64,000 bases of DNA from Nocardioides sp. cx-173 (GTDB lineage Bacteria > Actinomycetota > Actinomycetes > Propionibacteriales > Nocardioidaceae): contig NZ_CP088262.1 in assembly GCF_021117365.1 (NCBI RefSeq), positions 868,001-932,000 on the forward strand, in the 5' to 3' direction. The notes under the pieces were generated by a model. The model saw only the letters and a program-made list of their open reading frames with translations. It was not told where the DNA came from and made no database searches. Shown here piece by piece: positions 25,217 through 34,221 of this stretch. A program made the translations under genes and the position numbers. The first letter of the stretch is position 1. Each line of letters opens with the position of its first letter.

Positions 25217-26026
25217 TCAGGCCTCGATCTCGGCGAGCCGGGCGTAGGTCCGGCTGATCCCCGAGATCCGGTCCTGGGCGCCCTGGCCACAGGCGGTGAG
25301 GACCCCGTCGGCCAGGACGCTGACCAGGCTCATGGCGGCGGCGTAGCTGTCGAAGGCCAGCTCGGTCGCGATCGAGCATTCGAGCCACAGGGTCGCGCGT
25401 CGGGCGTGCTCGATGGCGGTGGGGTCGGCGAGGAGCAGGACCGGCGCGCCGGTCTCCGTGGCCGCCTCCAGGAAGGCACCGAAGCCGGCGGGCCGGCGCC
25501 GGAAGCCCACGAGCACGATCGCGTCGCCGGGGCCGACGTCGGCCAGCTCCTCGCCCAGCACCTGCCCCGGGACCGGCGCGACCCGGACGTCGCCGCGCAC
25601 GTGGGCGAGCTGCTGGCGCAGGTGGAGCGCCACGGGGTGGGAGTTGCGCCAGCCGACGACCAGGACCCGGCGGGCGGACGCCACCAGCTCCACGGCGGGG
25701 GTCAGCGCCGGGTGCTCGACCGCCCGGCGCAGCGCCTCGGCCTCGCGGGCCAGGTGGGCGGGCAGGTCCGCGCCGCCCCGGAGCAGCCGCGGCTCGCCGC
25801 CGTGACGGCTCTCGCGCAGCTGCTCGCGGACCTCGCCGAAGTCGGCGTACCCCAGGCTCCGGAACAGCCGGCTCATCGTCGCCTTGGAGACTCCGGCCAG
25901 TGAGGCGAGCTCGGCGGCGCGGTACGTCGCCAGGTCGTCGAGGTGCTCCAGCAGCGTGGCCGCCGCCCGGCGCTCCTGGGGGGAGAGGTCGCGGTGGCGC
26001 GACGCGATCCGCTCGTCGATCCTCAT
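25217..26026 (-). CDS. MurR/RpiR-family transcriptional regulator of the purine cluster
   Basis: 269 residues: an N-terminal RpiR helix-turn-helix (residues ~1-78; RAAELASLAGVSKATMSRLFRSLGY) and a SIS domain (~105-245; RRVLVVGWRNSHPVALHLRQQL and IVLVGFRRRPAGF) that would sense a small effector, perhaps a ureide. It lies inside the operon it probably controls, with 4-bp overlap from allantoate amidohydrolase and 1 bp before the FAD gene. I infer that it binds GAAACGTCCGTTTC in front of all three purine units and so also controls itself. Repressor is more likely than activator, because two of the sites lie between -35 and -10. Confidence 0.88.
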   Translation of the reverse strand: MRIDERIASRHRDLSPQERRAAATLLEHLDDLATYRAAELASLAGVSKATMSRLFRSLGYADFGEVREQLRESRHGGEPRLLRGGADLPAHLAREAEALRRAVEHPALTPAVELVASARRVLVVGWRNSHPVALHLRQQLAHVRGDVRVAPVPGQVLGEELADVGPGDAIVLVGFRRRPAGFGAFLEAATETGAPVLLLADPTAIEHARRATLWLECSIATELAFDSYAAAMSLVSVLADGVLTACGQGAQDRISGISRTYARLAEIEA

Positions 26027-27255
26027 GCGCTCCTCCGCTCGGCGACGGCCAGCACGGCGTGCTCCAGGGCGTCGATGGCCGCCGCCACGTCGACCTCGCG
26101 CACGTCCTCGTCGGGGTGGTGGCTGATGCCGTCGAAGCAGCGCACGAACAGCATCCCGACGTCGGTGACCGCGGCCATCGCCATCGCGTCGTGGCCGGCG
26201 CGGCTCCACAGCCCGAGCGGCTCGGCGAGGCCGGCGGCGCGGATGCCGTCGACCACCGCCTGCTGCAGCCAGGGCGCGCACGGCACCGCCGGCGCGCGGT
26301 GCACCTCGAGCGCCTCGAAGCGCAGCCCGCGGGCGTCGCACAGGCCGCGGACCTCGGCCTCCAGCCGCTCCCACATCGCGTCGCGCTCCCGGTCGGTGGC
26401 GGCGCGCAGGTCGAGGCTCAGGTCCGCGCGGCCGGGGATCACGTTGACCGCTCCGGGGGTGACCTCGATCCGCCCGACCGTGGCGATGCACTCCGAGGCC
26501 TTGGCCAGCCGCTCGATGGCGACGATCGCCTCGCTCGCACCGACGAGCGCGTCGCGGCGCCGGGCGTACGGCGTCCCACCCGCGTGGCGCGCCTCGCCAA
26601 CGACGGAGAGCCGGAAGCGCCGGGCGCCGGCGATCGCGGTGACGTAGCCGAGCGGCTCGTCGCGCGCCTCCAGGTAGGGGCCCTGCTCGATGTGGGCCTC
26701 GAGGTAGCCGACCAGGCTCTCGGGCGGCCGCGCGGCCTCCCCGACGCGGCGCGGGTCCAGGCCGAAGTCGTGGAAGGCCCGGTGCAGCGTGACGCCGTCG
26801 CGGTCGCGCAGGTCCCACCACTCCTCGTCCCAGGCTCCGGCCACGGCCTGGGAGCCGAGCAGCGCGGTCCCGAAGCGGGCGCCCTCCTCGTCGCCGAAGC
26901 CGATGACCTCCAGCGCGAACGGCAGCGTGTCGGCCCGGTCGCCGAGGCGCGCGACCACCGCGATCGCCATGACCACGCCGAGCATCCCGTCGTAGGAGCC
27001 GGCGTCGGGGACCGTGTCGAGGTGGGAGCCCAGCAGCAGCGCGGGCAGGCCCGGCTCCCGGCCCTCGCGGCGACCGCAGACGTTGCCGGCCGCGTCGGTC
27101 CAGGTGCTCAGCCCCGCCGCCTCCATCCACCCGGCCGCGGCGGCGTTGGCCCGCGCGTGCTCGGGGCTGAGGTGGACCCGCTCCAGGGCGGGGGCGCATG
27201 AGGTGAACCGGTCCAGCTCGGCGCAGCGGGCGAGCACCTCGGCGGCGTCGCTCAT
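26023..27255 (-). CDS. allC: Allantoate amidohydrolase (M20 family)
   Basis: 410 residues of the M20/Zn amidohydrolase family. Metal ligands appear in GSHLDTVPDAGSYDG (His, Asp), GDEEGARFG (Glu pair), AHIEQGPYLE and near the end SHHPDEDV (His). It hydrolyses allantoate to ureidoglycine, CO2 and ammonia, the step between allantoinase and PucG. Relatives include N-carbamoyl-amino-acid hydrolases, but the neighbours settle the role. ATG at 27255 overlaps the pucG stop by 4 bp. Confidence 0.9.
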   Translation of the reverse strand: MSDAAEVLARCAELDRFTSCAPALERVHLSPEHARANAAAAGWMEAAGLSTWTDAAGNVCGRREGREPGLPALLLGSHLDTVPDAGSYDGMLGVVMAIAVVARLGDRADTLPFALEVIGFGDEEGARFGTALLGSQAVAGAWDEEWWDLRDRDGVTLHRAFHDFGLDPRRVGEAARPPESLVGYLEAHIEQGPYLEARDEPLGYVTAIAGARRFRLSVVGEARHAGGTPYARRRDALVGASEAIVAIERLAKASECIATVGRIEVTPGAVNVIPGRADLSLDLRAATDRERDAMWERLEAEVRGLCDARGLRFEALEVHRAPAVPCAPWLQQAVVDGIRAAGLAEPLGLWSRAGHDAMAMAAVTDVGMLFVRCFDGISHHPDEDVREVDVAAAIDALEHAVLAVAERRSA

Positions 27256-28481
27256 GCGCCGGCGTCCGCGTAGGTCTCCTGGGCGGCGCCCACCCCGCCG
27301 CCGGCGGTCACCGGCGCACCGGCCGCGCGCAGCACCTGCTCGAGCGCGGCCAGGGTCATCAGGACGGCGTCCTTGCGGGCGTTGTAGCCCATGGTGCCGA
27401 TCCGCCACACCTTGCCGTGCAGCGGTCCGAACGAGGTGCCGAGCTCGATGCCGAAGTCGGCCAGCAGGCCGGCCCGTGTGCGGTCGCCGTCCACGCCGTC
27501 GGGGATGTGGACGGCCACGACGTTGTGCATCTTGTGCGCGGGGTCGCCGAACACGGTGAGGCCCAGGCCGCGTACGCCGGCGAGCATGGCCGCGCCGTGG
27601 CGCCGGTGCCGGGCGACGGCCTCCGCGAGGCCCTCCTCGACCAGCAGGCGCGCGCACTCGCGGGCGCCGTAGAGCATCGTCGTGGCCTCGGTGTGGTGGT
27701 TGAGCCGGCGCGGGCCCCAGTAGTCCATGACCTGCGCGAGGTCGAGGTAGTTCGACGCGATGCGCACGCCGCGGTCGGAGTCGCCGGGCTCGCGGATCCC
27801 GGCCTCGACGTGCTTGCGCTGCTCGATGACCGCCGCCGCCCGGGGCGAGATCGTGATCGGCGCGCTGCCGGACGGGCCGCCCAGGCACTTCTGCAGGCCG
27901 GCGGTCACGACGTCCAGGCCCCAGGCGTCGGAGCGGAGCTCGTTGCCGCCGATCGAGGCGGTCGCGTCGCAGTACAGCAGGACGTCGTGGCGGCGGCAGA
28001 TCTCGCCCAGGTCGGCCAGCGGCTGGCACATCGTCGTGGAGGTGTCGCCCTGCACGACCGCGAGCACCTTGGGGCGGGTCGCGACCACGGCCTCCTCGAT
28101 GGCGGCCGGGTCGACCACCTGGCCCCACGGGACCTCGACGGTGTGCACCTGCGCCCCGCACCGGGTGGCGATCTCGGCGAGCAGGTGCCCGAAGCGCCCG
28201 AACACCGGCACCAGCACCCGGTCGCCCGGCTCCAGCAGCGAGACCAGCGCGGCCTCGATCCCCGCGCGCGACGTGCCGTCGACGACGAACGTCTGCTCGT
28301 TGGCGGTCTCGAAGACCTCGCGGTACAGCGCCATCGTCTCGTTCATCGTCCGCGTCATGAACGGGTCGTACTGCCCCACCAGCTGGGCCGACATCGCCCG
28401 CAGCACCCGCGGGTCGGCCGTGCTCGGGCCGGGCCCCATGAGCAGCCGTGCCGGCGGGTCCACGGGGCCGAGTTCGGTCAT
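27252..28481 (-). CDS. pucG: (S)-ureidoglycine-glyoxylate aminotransferase
   Basis: 409 residues of a class V aminotransferase close to alanine-glyoxylate aminotransferase: MGPGPSTADPRVLRAM at the start, VVQGDTSTTMCQPL, YCDATASIGG and the PLP Lys in GLQKCLGGPSGSAP. In purine operons PucG moves the amino group of ureidoglycine to glyoxylate, giving glycine and oxalurate. ATG at 28481; TACAGT (28488-28493) lies 6 bp upstream and the 14-bp purine operator starts 1 bp beyond, which fits a repressed leaderless promoter. First gene of the operon running to xanthine dehydrogenase. Confidence 0.92.
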   Translation of the reverse strand: MTELGPVDPPARLLMGPGPSTADPRVLRAMSAQLVGQYDPFMTRTMNETMALYREVFETANEQTFVVDGTSRAGIEAALVSLLEPGDRVLVPVFGRFGHLLAEIATRCGAQVHTVEVPWGQVVDPAAIEEAVVATRPKVLAVVQGDTSTTMCQPLADLGEICRRHDVLLYCDATASIGGNELRSDAWGLDVVTAGLQKCLGGPSGSAPITISPRAAAVIEQRKHVEAGIREPGDSDRGVRIASNYLDLAQVMDYWGPRRLNHHTEATTMLYGARECARLLVEEGLAEAVARHRRHGAAMLAGVRGLGLTVFGDPAHKMHNVVAVHIPDGVDGDRTRAGLLADFGIELGTSFGPLHGKVWRIGTMGYNARKDAVLMTLAALEQVLRAAGAPVTAGGGVGAAQETYADAGA

Positions 28482-28487
28482 GCGAGG

Positions 28488-28508
28488 ACTGTATGAAACG
28501 TCCGTTTC
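28488..28508 (-). promoter_or_regulatory. pucG promoter with purine-regulon operator
   Basis: The -10 hexamer TACAGT (28488-28493, minus strand) is 6 bp from the pucG ATG. One base further up is the perfect form of the operator, GAAACGTCCGTTTC (28495-28508), occupying the -10/-35 spacer. The same spacing recurs at 34222-34242. Confidence 0.75.
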
Positions 28509-28557
28509 GCGAGTGTTTCGGCTGTGCGGCGACGGAGGTCCGGGTCGAGCCGGGTCG

Positions 28558-29889
28558 TCAGGGGCGGGGGAGCGGCCGGCCCCAGTGGTGGTCGGGGCGG
28601 TCGGGATCGAGGAGCCGGCCGCGGGAGACGGTGTGGGTGACGCGACCGGCGTACCGCTGGCCGTCGTACGCCGAGAGCGGGTTGCGGTGGGCCAGGCGCG
28701 CGGCGTCGACGACCAGCTCGACGGTGGGGTCGTAGACGGCGAGGTCGGCGTCGGCCCCGGGCGCGATGCGGCCCTTGGCGCCCAGGCCGACGAGGTCGGC
28801 GGTGTGCCGCGACATCCACCGGCTCACCCGCTCCAGGCCGAGGCCGCGGCGCCGGGCCTCGTGGGCCACCGCGGCCAGCCCGACCTGCAGCCCGGACACC
28901 CCGCCCCAGGCCTGCTGCAGGTCGCCGTCGCCGCGTCCCTTCTCCTGCGCCGTCGCCGGGGAGTGGTCGCTGACGACGCAGTCGATGACGCCGTCGGCCA
29001 GGCCCTGCCACAGCAGGTCGCGGTTGCCGGCGTCGCGGATCGGCGGACAGCACTTGAACTCCGCGGCGCCGTCGGGGATGCTCTCGGCCGCGAAGCAGAG
29101 GTAGTGCGGGCAGGTCTCGACCGTCACCGGCAGCCCCTCGGCGCGGGCATCGGCGAGGAGGTCGAGGGCTCGCGCGCTGGACAGGTGCAGGACGTGCACG
29201 CGCGCTCCGGTCTCGCGCGCCCCGTCGAGGACCTGGCGGATGGCGGCGGTCTCCGCCTCGTCGGGGCGGCTGAGCAGGAAGTCCGCGTAGGCCCGGCTCG
29301 GTGGCGCCGGCGAGCGCTCCAGCACTTCCGCGTCCTCGGCGTGCACGATCATCGGCGCCCCGAGCCGGGCCACCTCGCGCAGCGCCGCGTGGAAGGCCGA
29401 GGGGTCCAGCGGTGGGAACTCCGCCACCCCGGACGGCGACAGGAAGCACTTGAAGCCGAAGACGCCGGCCTCCCACAGTGGCTCGAGGTCGCCGACGTTG
29501 CCCGGCACCGCGCCGCCCCAGAACCCCACGTCGACCATGAGCTCGCCCTCGGCGGCGCGCTGCTTGGCGCGCAGTCCGACCAGCGTGGTGGTCGGCGGGA
29601 GGGAGTTGAGCGGCATGTCGACCAGCGTCGTGACGCCTCCCAGCGCGGCCGCCCGGGTCGCGGTGACGAACCCCTCCCACTCGGTGCGGCCGGGCTCGTT
29701 GACGTGGACGTGGGTGTCGACGACGCCCGGCAGGACGTACGCCGCGTCGTCGACCGCGAGCACCGCGCCGGTGGCCTCGGCGTCGTACGGCGCCACCGCG
29801 GCCACCCGACCGTCGGCGAGGCGGAGCGTGGCCGGGACGAACGCGTCGCCGATCAGCACGCGGCGGGCGCGCACGGCGTCGAGCCGCAT
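28558..29889 (-). CDS. allB: Allantoinase
   Basis: 443 residues of the cyclic amidohydrolase family: metal site DTHVHVNEPGR, the metal-bridging Lys region FGFKCFLSPSG, HAEDAEV, CPHYL and catalytic Asp in VSDHSPATAQEKG. Opens the allantoin ring to allantoate. ATG at 29889 shares one base with the uricase stop (TGATG-type overlap), so it is read from the same mRNA. Last gene of the third purine unit; 62 bp after it lies the operator of the next unit. The C-terminus (DHHWGRPLPRP) is typical. Confidence 0.93.
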   Translation of the reverse strand: MRLDAVRARRVLIGDAFVPATLRLADGRVAAVAPYDAEATGAVLAVDDAAYVLPGVVDTHVHVNEPGRTEWEGFVTATRAAALGGVTTLVDMPLNSLPPTTTLVGLRAKQRAAEGELMVDVGFWGGAVPGNVGDLEPLWEAGVFGFKCFLSPSGVAEFPPLDPSAFHAALREVARLGAPMIVHAEDAEVLERSPAPPSRAYADFLLSRPDEAETAAIRQVLDGARETGARVHVLHLSSARALDLLADARAEGLPVTVETCPHYLCFAAESIPDGAAEFKCCPPIRDAGNRDLLWQGLADGVIDCVVSDHSPATAQEKGRGDGDLQQAWGGVSGLQVGLAAVAHEARRRGLGLERVSRWMSRHTADLVGLGAKGRIAPGADADLAVYDPTVELVVDAARLAHRNPLSAYDGQRYAGRVTHTVSRGRLLDPDRPDHHWGRPLPRP

Positions 29890-30776
29890 CAGGCGCCCTC
29901 GCGCAGCACCGTCGCCTGGATCAGGCCGTAGGGCCGGTCGGCGGCGAAGAAGACCTCGCCGGGGTTGTCCAGACCGAAGGGCTCCAGGTCGACCAGGAAG
30001 TGGTGCTTGTTGGGGCACGACAGGCTGATCTCGGCCACCTCGCCGAACCGCTCCAGCACCTCCTTGCCCATCTCGAAGATGGTCTGCTGCAGCGCGAGCG
30101 AGTGCACCGACGCGAAGGTCGACAGCAGGGTGTCGCGGATGCCGGCGTACAGGCCGTCGTAGTCGGGGCCGTCGTAGTCCGGGCCGTCGTGGGGGCCCGT
30201 CTCGACGTAGCGCCAGGTCGCGGTGAGGCTGGTGGCGAGGATCCGGTCGGTCGTCTCCGGCAGCGTCGTGTAGCCGTCGCGGGGGAACCCGCCGAACTCC
30301 GAGCCGGTGCTCTTGAGGATCGTGCAGTCCTTGAGCCCCGCCACGACGGTGCTCCGCTCGCCGTCGAGGGTGACCACGGCGGTGCGGGTCTCGCGGCCGC
30401 TGCGCAGGAACGAGTGGTCGTGCGGTGCGCCGTCGGCGACGATGCGCTCCCATGCGAACACCTCCGTCGAGAAGTCCCCGCCGGTGACCCAGTCGAACTC
30501 CTCGACGAAGTGCCGCCCCACGGTCGTCAGGAACTCCTCGGGCGAGGCGATCGGGTGCCTGCGGGCGAACGCGTAGACGGTGTTCTTCTGGGTGTCGGTG
30601 GCGACCACCTGGGAGTTGTCGCCGTCGGTGTGGCAGGCCGCGAAGTCGCCGCGCAGCTGGGTGGTGACGTTGAGGTCCTGCAGCTCGTGGACCGGGGTGT
30701 CCCGTCTGACCCGCACCAGCCGGCACTCCGCCTTGCCGTACTGGTTCGCCCCCAGGACGATGTCGCCCGCGGCCAT
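29889..30776 (-). CDS. uox: Urate oxidase (uricase)
   Basis: 295 residues, cofactor-free uricase of two T-fold domains. Visible marks: LGANQYGKAECRLVRV, LNVTTQLRGDFAACHTDGDN and VVATDTQKNTVYAFAR (catalytic Thr-Lys region), SFLRSGRETRTAVV, and LSCPNKHHFLVDLEPFGLDN (the usual His-rich loop) near the end. It oxidises urate to 5-hydroxyisourate with O2. It sits 1 bp after the uraH stop and overlaps allB, in exact pathway order. There is a short DYDGPDYDG repeat near residue 205. Confidence 0.95.
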   Translation of the reverse strand: MAAGDIVLGANQYGKAECRLVRVRRDTPVHELQDLNVTTQLRGDFAACHTDGDNSQVVATDTQKNTVYAFARRHPIASPEEFLTTVGRHFVEEFDWVTGGDFSTEVFAWERIVADGAPHDHSFLRSGRETRTAVVTLDGERSTVVAGLKDCTILKSTGSEFGGFPRDGYTTLPETTDRILATSLTATWRYVETGPHDGPDYDGPDYDGLYAGIRDTLLSTFASVHSLALQQTIFEMGKEVLERFGEVAEISLSCPNKHHFLVDLEPFGLDNPGEVFFAADRPYGLIQATVLREGA

Positions 30777-30777
30777 G

Positions 30778-31095
30778 TCAGCTCCCTCGGTAGGTGGTGT
30801 AGGAGTACGGGCTCAGCAGCAGCGCCAGGTGGTAGTGCTCCTCGGCCTCCGCCTGGAACGTGAGCCCGACGAGCGGGTAGAGGGTCGCCCGCCCGGCGGC
30901 GGCGAACCAGTCGCCGGTCTCGAACGACAGGGTGTGCGCACCGGGCTGGAGGTCGACCTCGAAACGGAGCCGCCCGTCGGCGTCGGTGGCCCCGGTGGCG
31001 AGGACCTCGCCCGCCGGTCCGCCCAGGTGCACGCGCAGCCCCGCCGCGGGCCGGCCCAGCGCCGCGTCCAGCACGTGCGTCGAGCAGGTCGTCAT
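30778..31095 (-). CDS. uraH: 5-hydroxyisourate hydrolase (transthyretin-like)
   Basis: 105 residues of the transthyretin-related family with all signatures: CSTHVLDAALGRPAAG at the N-terminus, RLRFEVDL in the middle and the C-terminal tetrapeptide YRGS that marks the active enzyme against true transthyretin. Converts 5-hydroxyisourate to OHCU. ATG at 31095 overlaps the OHCU decarboxylase stop by 4 bp; the uricase follows after 1 bp. Acts in the cytoplasm as a tetramer in known relatives. Confidence 0.95.
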   Translation of the reverse strand: MTTCSTHVLDAALGRPAAGLRVHLGGPAGEVLATGATDADGRLRFEVDLQPGAHTLSFETGDWFAAAGRATLYPLVGLTFQAEAEEHYHLALLLSPYSYTTYRGS

Positions 31096-31586
31096 GGCGT
31101 CACGCTGTCGTCCAGCCGCAGCATCGCGATCTCCTTCAGCTGGCCCATGGTGACCAGCAGCTCGGTGTCGGGGTCGTGGCGCAGCCGCTGCTCGAGCAGT
31201 GCGAGCATCTCCTCGGCGCTGCGCCCCTTGGCGCGGACCAGGTAGATCCGCCCGAACGTCTCCTCGTAGCGGCGGTTGCCCTCGGCGAGGCGCGCCAGGA
31301 CGTCGTCGTCCTCGGGGACGCCGGCCTGCTCGGCGCGCGACATCGCCGCGCTGGCGCCGTCGCCGGCGGCGCGCTCGCCGATGCGGGGATGGCCGGCCAG
31401 CGCGGCGGTCACCTCCTCGGGCGTCCAGGCATCGGCGTACGCCGCGGCGGCGGCCCGCAGGGCGGGCACGTCGGCGTACGGTCGCGCCCCGACGACCGCC
31501 GCGGCCCAGGCCGGGACGTCCGCCCACCCCCGCACGAGCGCGGTGGCCTCGTCGGTGCTTGCGGCGTTGAGCTCACCCAGCTGCAC
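31092..31586 (-). CDS. uraD: 2-oxo-4-hydroxy-4-carboxy-5-ureidoimidazoline decarboxylase
   Basis: 164 residues, all-helical, with the catalytic His in GHPRIGERA and the substrate motif EETFGRIYLVRAKGRSAEEML. Makes S-allantoin from OHCU. The frame is open to an ATG at 31628 overlapping the amidase stop by 4 bp, which is also possible. I prefer GTG at 31586: an AGGAGGA ribosome-binding site stands just before it, and the resulting start (QLGELNAAS) matches the family's LDELNAL. The choice adds or removes 14 residues. Confidence 0.9.
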   Translation of the reverse strand: MQLGELNAASTDEATALVRGWADVPAWAAAVVGARPYADVPALRAAAAAYADAWTPEEVTAALAGHPRIGERAAGDGASAAMSRAEQAGVPEDDDVLARLAEGNRRYEETFGRIYLVRAKGRSAEEMLALLEQRLRHDPDTELLVTMGQLKEIAMLRLDDSVTP

Positions 31587-31624
31587 GGCTCCTCCTGTCG
31601 TGAACGGTAGGTGCTGGACGGCGC

Positions 31625-33133
31625 TCACGGCGCGAGCTCGCAGGCGAGCGCCAGCAGGTCGCGGTCGCGACCGGGCGCCGCGACCAGGCAGGCCCCGGCG
31701 GGCAACCGGTCACGGGTCTGCAGGGGCACGCTCAGCGCGGGGAGGCCGGCGATGCCGGCCAGGCAGGTGAGCCGCATCGTGGCCTCGCGCACGGCCTGCA
31801 GACCCTCGCCGAGCGGGGGCGCCACCGACGAGGCCGACGGCAGCACCAGCACCCGGTCGCCCACGAGCGCCCGGATCGCCTCGCGCGCCGCGGCCACTCC
31901 CGAAGCAGCCTCGGCCGCCTGGTCGGCGGTGACCGTGGCGGCGTAGGCGAACCGCGCCCGCACGTCCTCGCCCAGGGTGTCCAGCCGACCGGTGAGCCAC
32001 TCGCCGTGCGCGGCCCACGCCTCCGCGGCCTGTGCGGTGAGGAACGCGCCGAGCCAGGCGTCGTGGTCGCTCAGGTCCCAGTCCTCGCCCGTCGCCCCGA
32101 GCTCCGCGGCGTACGCCGACACCGCCTCGCCCACGTCGGGCTCGGCGAGCGCCAGCAGACCCGGCACGACGACCAGGTCGCGCCCGCCGCCGGGACTCTC
32201 CGGCAGCAGCACGTCGCCCACCGCGGCCAGCCGGTCCGCGTCGCGGGTCAGCCACCCGACCGCGTCGAAGGACGGCGAGAGCGGCACCATCCCGAGCCTC
32301 GGCACCAGGTCGTGGGTGGTGCGCAGGCCGTAGAGACCCTGGTAGGACGCCGGGACGCGGATCGAGCCGCCGGTGTCGCTGCCCAGCCCGATCGTCGCGT
32401 GGCCCAGCGAGACCGCCGAGGCCGAGCCGGAGGACGACCCACCCGGCACCCGGTGAGGGGCCTTCGGGTTGGGTGGGGTGCCGTAGTGGGCGTTGGCGCC
32501 GGCCAGTGAGTAGGCGAGCTCGTCGGTGCGGGCGATCCCGCGCAGGTCGGCGCCGGCGTCCAGGAGGGCCGAGACGACGCCCGCGTGCTGTGGCTCGGTG
32601 GGCGCGGCGGCCAGCCGCGCGGGGTTGCCGGCACCGACGGCCTGGCCGGCGACGGCGTACAGGTCCTTGACCGCCACGCTCTCCCCGGCCAGCGGCCCCT
32701 CGGCCGCGCCCCGCACCAACGGGTCGCCGACCACTCGCCAGATGCGCGGGTCGAACGCGGGCGGCGGCACGGACACGTGGGCCGCGGTGACGACCCAGCG
32801 GCCGTCCTGCCGGGCCCAGAGCTGGGTCTGCTGGCCGCGTCCGCCGCGGGCCAGCTCGGTGACCGCGACGACGAGCGCTGCGTCGTCGCCGATCGCCTGC
32901 ACGTGCGTCTGCACGATACGCCGCTGTGGCGCCCCGCCCCGCGCCCCGCGGAAGGCACTGATGCGGTCGTGGCCGACGAGCAGGCCGGCGGCGTCGCCGC
33001 GCAGGGTGGTGGGGCCGGGCGCGAAGAGCCGGTCCAGGGTCTCGACGTCGTCGGCCATGAGCGCCCGCTCGTACTCCCAGAACGCCGCCTCCAGGCCGTC
33101 GGGCCTCGCCGCGCCCATCGGGGCCGTGCTCAT
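31625..33133 (-). CDS. AtzH-AtzE-type fusion: NTF2-like domain plus amidase-signature hydrolase
   Basis: 502 residues. Residues ~10-125 form an AtzH/DUF3225 NTF2-like domain (FWEYERALMADDVETLDRLF); ~130-500 form an amidase-signature enzyme with Lys156 (VAVKDLYAV), Ser233 (GGSSSGSASA) and nucleophile Ser257 (GSDTGGSIRVPA). In cyanuric acid breakdown AtzE and AtzH are separate subunits of 1-carboxybiuret hydrolase; here they are one chain inside a purine operon. The likely substrate is a ureido or carbamoyl amide such as oxalurate or allophanate, by inference. ATG at 33133 overlaps the formamidase-family gene by 4 bp. Confidence 0.85.
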   Translation of the reverse strand: MSTAPMGAARPDGLEAAFWEYERALMADDVETLDRLFAPGPTTLRGDAAGLLVGHDRISAFRGARGGAPQRRIVQTHVQAIGDDAALVVAVTELARGGRGQQTQLWARQDGRWVVTAAHVSVPPPAFDPRIWRVVGDPLVRGAAEGPLAGESVAVKDLYAVAGQAVGAGNPARLAAAPTEPQHAGVVSALLDAGADLRGIARTDELAYSLAGANAHYGTPPNPKAPHRVPGGSSSGSASAVSLGHATIGLGSDTGGSIRVPASYQGLYGLRTTHDLVPRLGMVPLSPSFDAVGWLTRDADRLAAVGDVLLPESPGGGRDLVVVPGLLALAEPDVGEAVSAYAAELGATGEDWDLSDHDAWLGAFLTAQAAEAWAAHGEWLTGRLDTLGEDVRARFAYAATVTADQAAEAASGVAAAREAIRALVGDRVLVLPSASSVAPPLGEGLQAVREATMRLTCLAGIAGLPALSVPLQTRDRLPAGACLVAAPGRDRDLLALACELAP

Positions 33134-34215
33134 GCGGCGCCCGGGAAGTCGGCCTTGCGGATGCGGGCGTGCACGCCCTTGACCCGGTCGACGACCTGCG
33201 ACACCTCGAAGTCCGTGGCGGCGGAGAGGTAGGCCAGCGCCAGGCTCGGATCCATCCCGAAGCGGGCCTGGAGGAGGCTGATCGCGGAGCGCACGCAGTT
33301 CTGGACGGCCACGTCGAGGTCGGGGTCAAGCCCCGTCGGCACCAGGTGCTCGTGGGTCTCGGCCACCGGCCCGACGAGCTCGCCGAACGCCGCCACCGCG
33401 TCCTCGCGCGCGATGACGTCGAGCCGGACCGTCGCCCGCAACGAGGCCTCCATCGCCGTGAGGGCGACCTCGCCGTTGCCCTGGGCGAAGTGCGGGTCGC
33501 CGACGTAGGCGAGCGCACCGTCGACCTGGACGGGCAGGTAGAGGGTGGCGCCGACGGTCAGCAGCGAGATGTCGAGGTTGCCGCCGTGGGCGCCGGGGGG
33601 CACCGAGTGGGGGCGGCGGTCGCCGGGCACCGCGACGCCCATGACGCCCAGGAACGGCGCAAGGGGGAACGAGACCGTCGGCTCGGCGCCGGGGGTCAGC
33701 GGCAGCAGGCCGTGCGTGCCGTCGTCGTCGGTGCGCGCGAACGCGCTGAAGACCGCGGCCCCGTCCAGCGGGTACTCACCGGGCAGCGCTCCCTTGCCGT
33801 GCCGGTTGGAGATCACGCCGTACGGCACCCGGGGGAGCGTCTCCAGGACCGTCACCGCCAGCAGGTCGCCCACGCGGGCGCCCGCGACCGCCACCGGGCG
33901 GCTCACGACGTGCGGTCCGTCGGCGGTGAAGCTGCGCGGGACGTCCGCGGCGGCCAGCGCCACGGCGTCGGCCAGCACCGGGACGTCGTACGGCGCGAAG
34001 AAGGCGCGCGGGTCGCGACCCTGGTCCTCGAGGATCCCCTCGTGGCTGAGCGTGTCGAAGGTGACCTCGTCGCCGGGCTCGACCTTGGCCACGGGCGCGT
34101 CGGCGGCAGACGGCAGCCGGCCCCAGAGGACGTCGTCGACCCCCGACGGCACGTAGTGGCCCCGGACCGGTCCGCAGCCGGTCTCCAGCGGCGCGGACTG
34201 CGTCGGGTGGGCCAT
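33130..34215 (-). CDS. Acetamidase/formamidase family protein
   Basis: 361 residues, beta-rich, with the family blocks TFDTLSHEGI, GARVGDLLAVTVLE, VPPGAHGGNLDISLLTVGATLYLPV and YVGDPHFAQGNGEV; His and Asp in GNLD and DPHFAQG would hold zinc. Members release ammonia from short amides. It is the first gene of the third purine unit, so it may deal with formamide, carbamate-type or oxamate-type products of the pathway; the exact substrate cannot be read. ATG at 34215 with TACTCT (34222-34227) 6 bp upstream and the purine operator 1 bp beyond. Confidence 0.88.
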   Translation of the reverse strand: MAHPTQSAPLETGCGPVRGHYVPSGVDDVLWGRLPSAADAPVAKVEPGDEVTFDTLSHEGILEDQGRDPRAFFAPYDVPVLADAVALAAADVPRSFTADGPHVVSRPVAVAGARVGDLLAVTVLETLPRVPYGVISNRHGKGALPGEYPLDGAAVFSAFARTDDDGTHGLLPLTPGAEPTVSFPLAPFLGVMGVAVPGDRRPHSVPPGAHGGNLDISLLTVGATLYLPVQVDGALAYVGDPHFAQGNGEVALTAMEASLRATVRLDVIAREDAVAAFGELVGPVAETHEHLVPTGLDPDLDVAVQNCVRSAISLLQARFGMDPSLALAYLSAATDFEVSQVVDRVKGVHARIRKADFPGAA

Positions 34216-34221
34216 GGCCAG

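Noticed and set aside
21773..25903. A 1,376-codon plus-strand frame opposite the xanthine dehydrogenase genes
   Set aside because: It is the complement of genes with full cofactor motifs and has no recognisable domain of its own.
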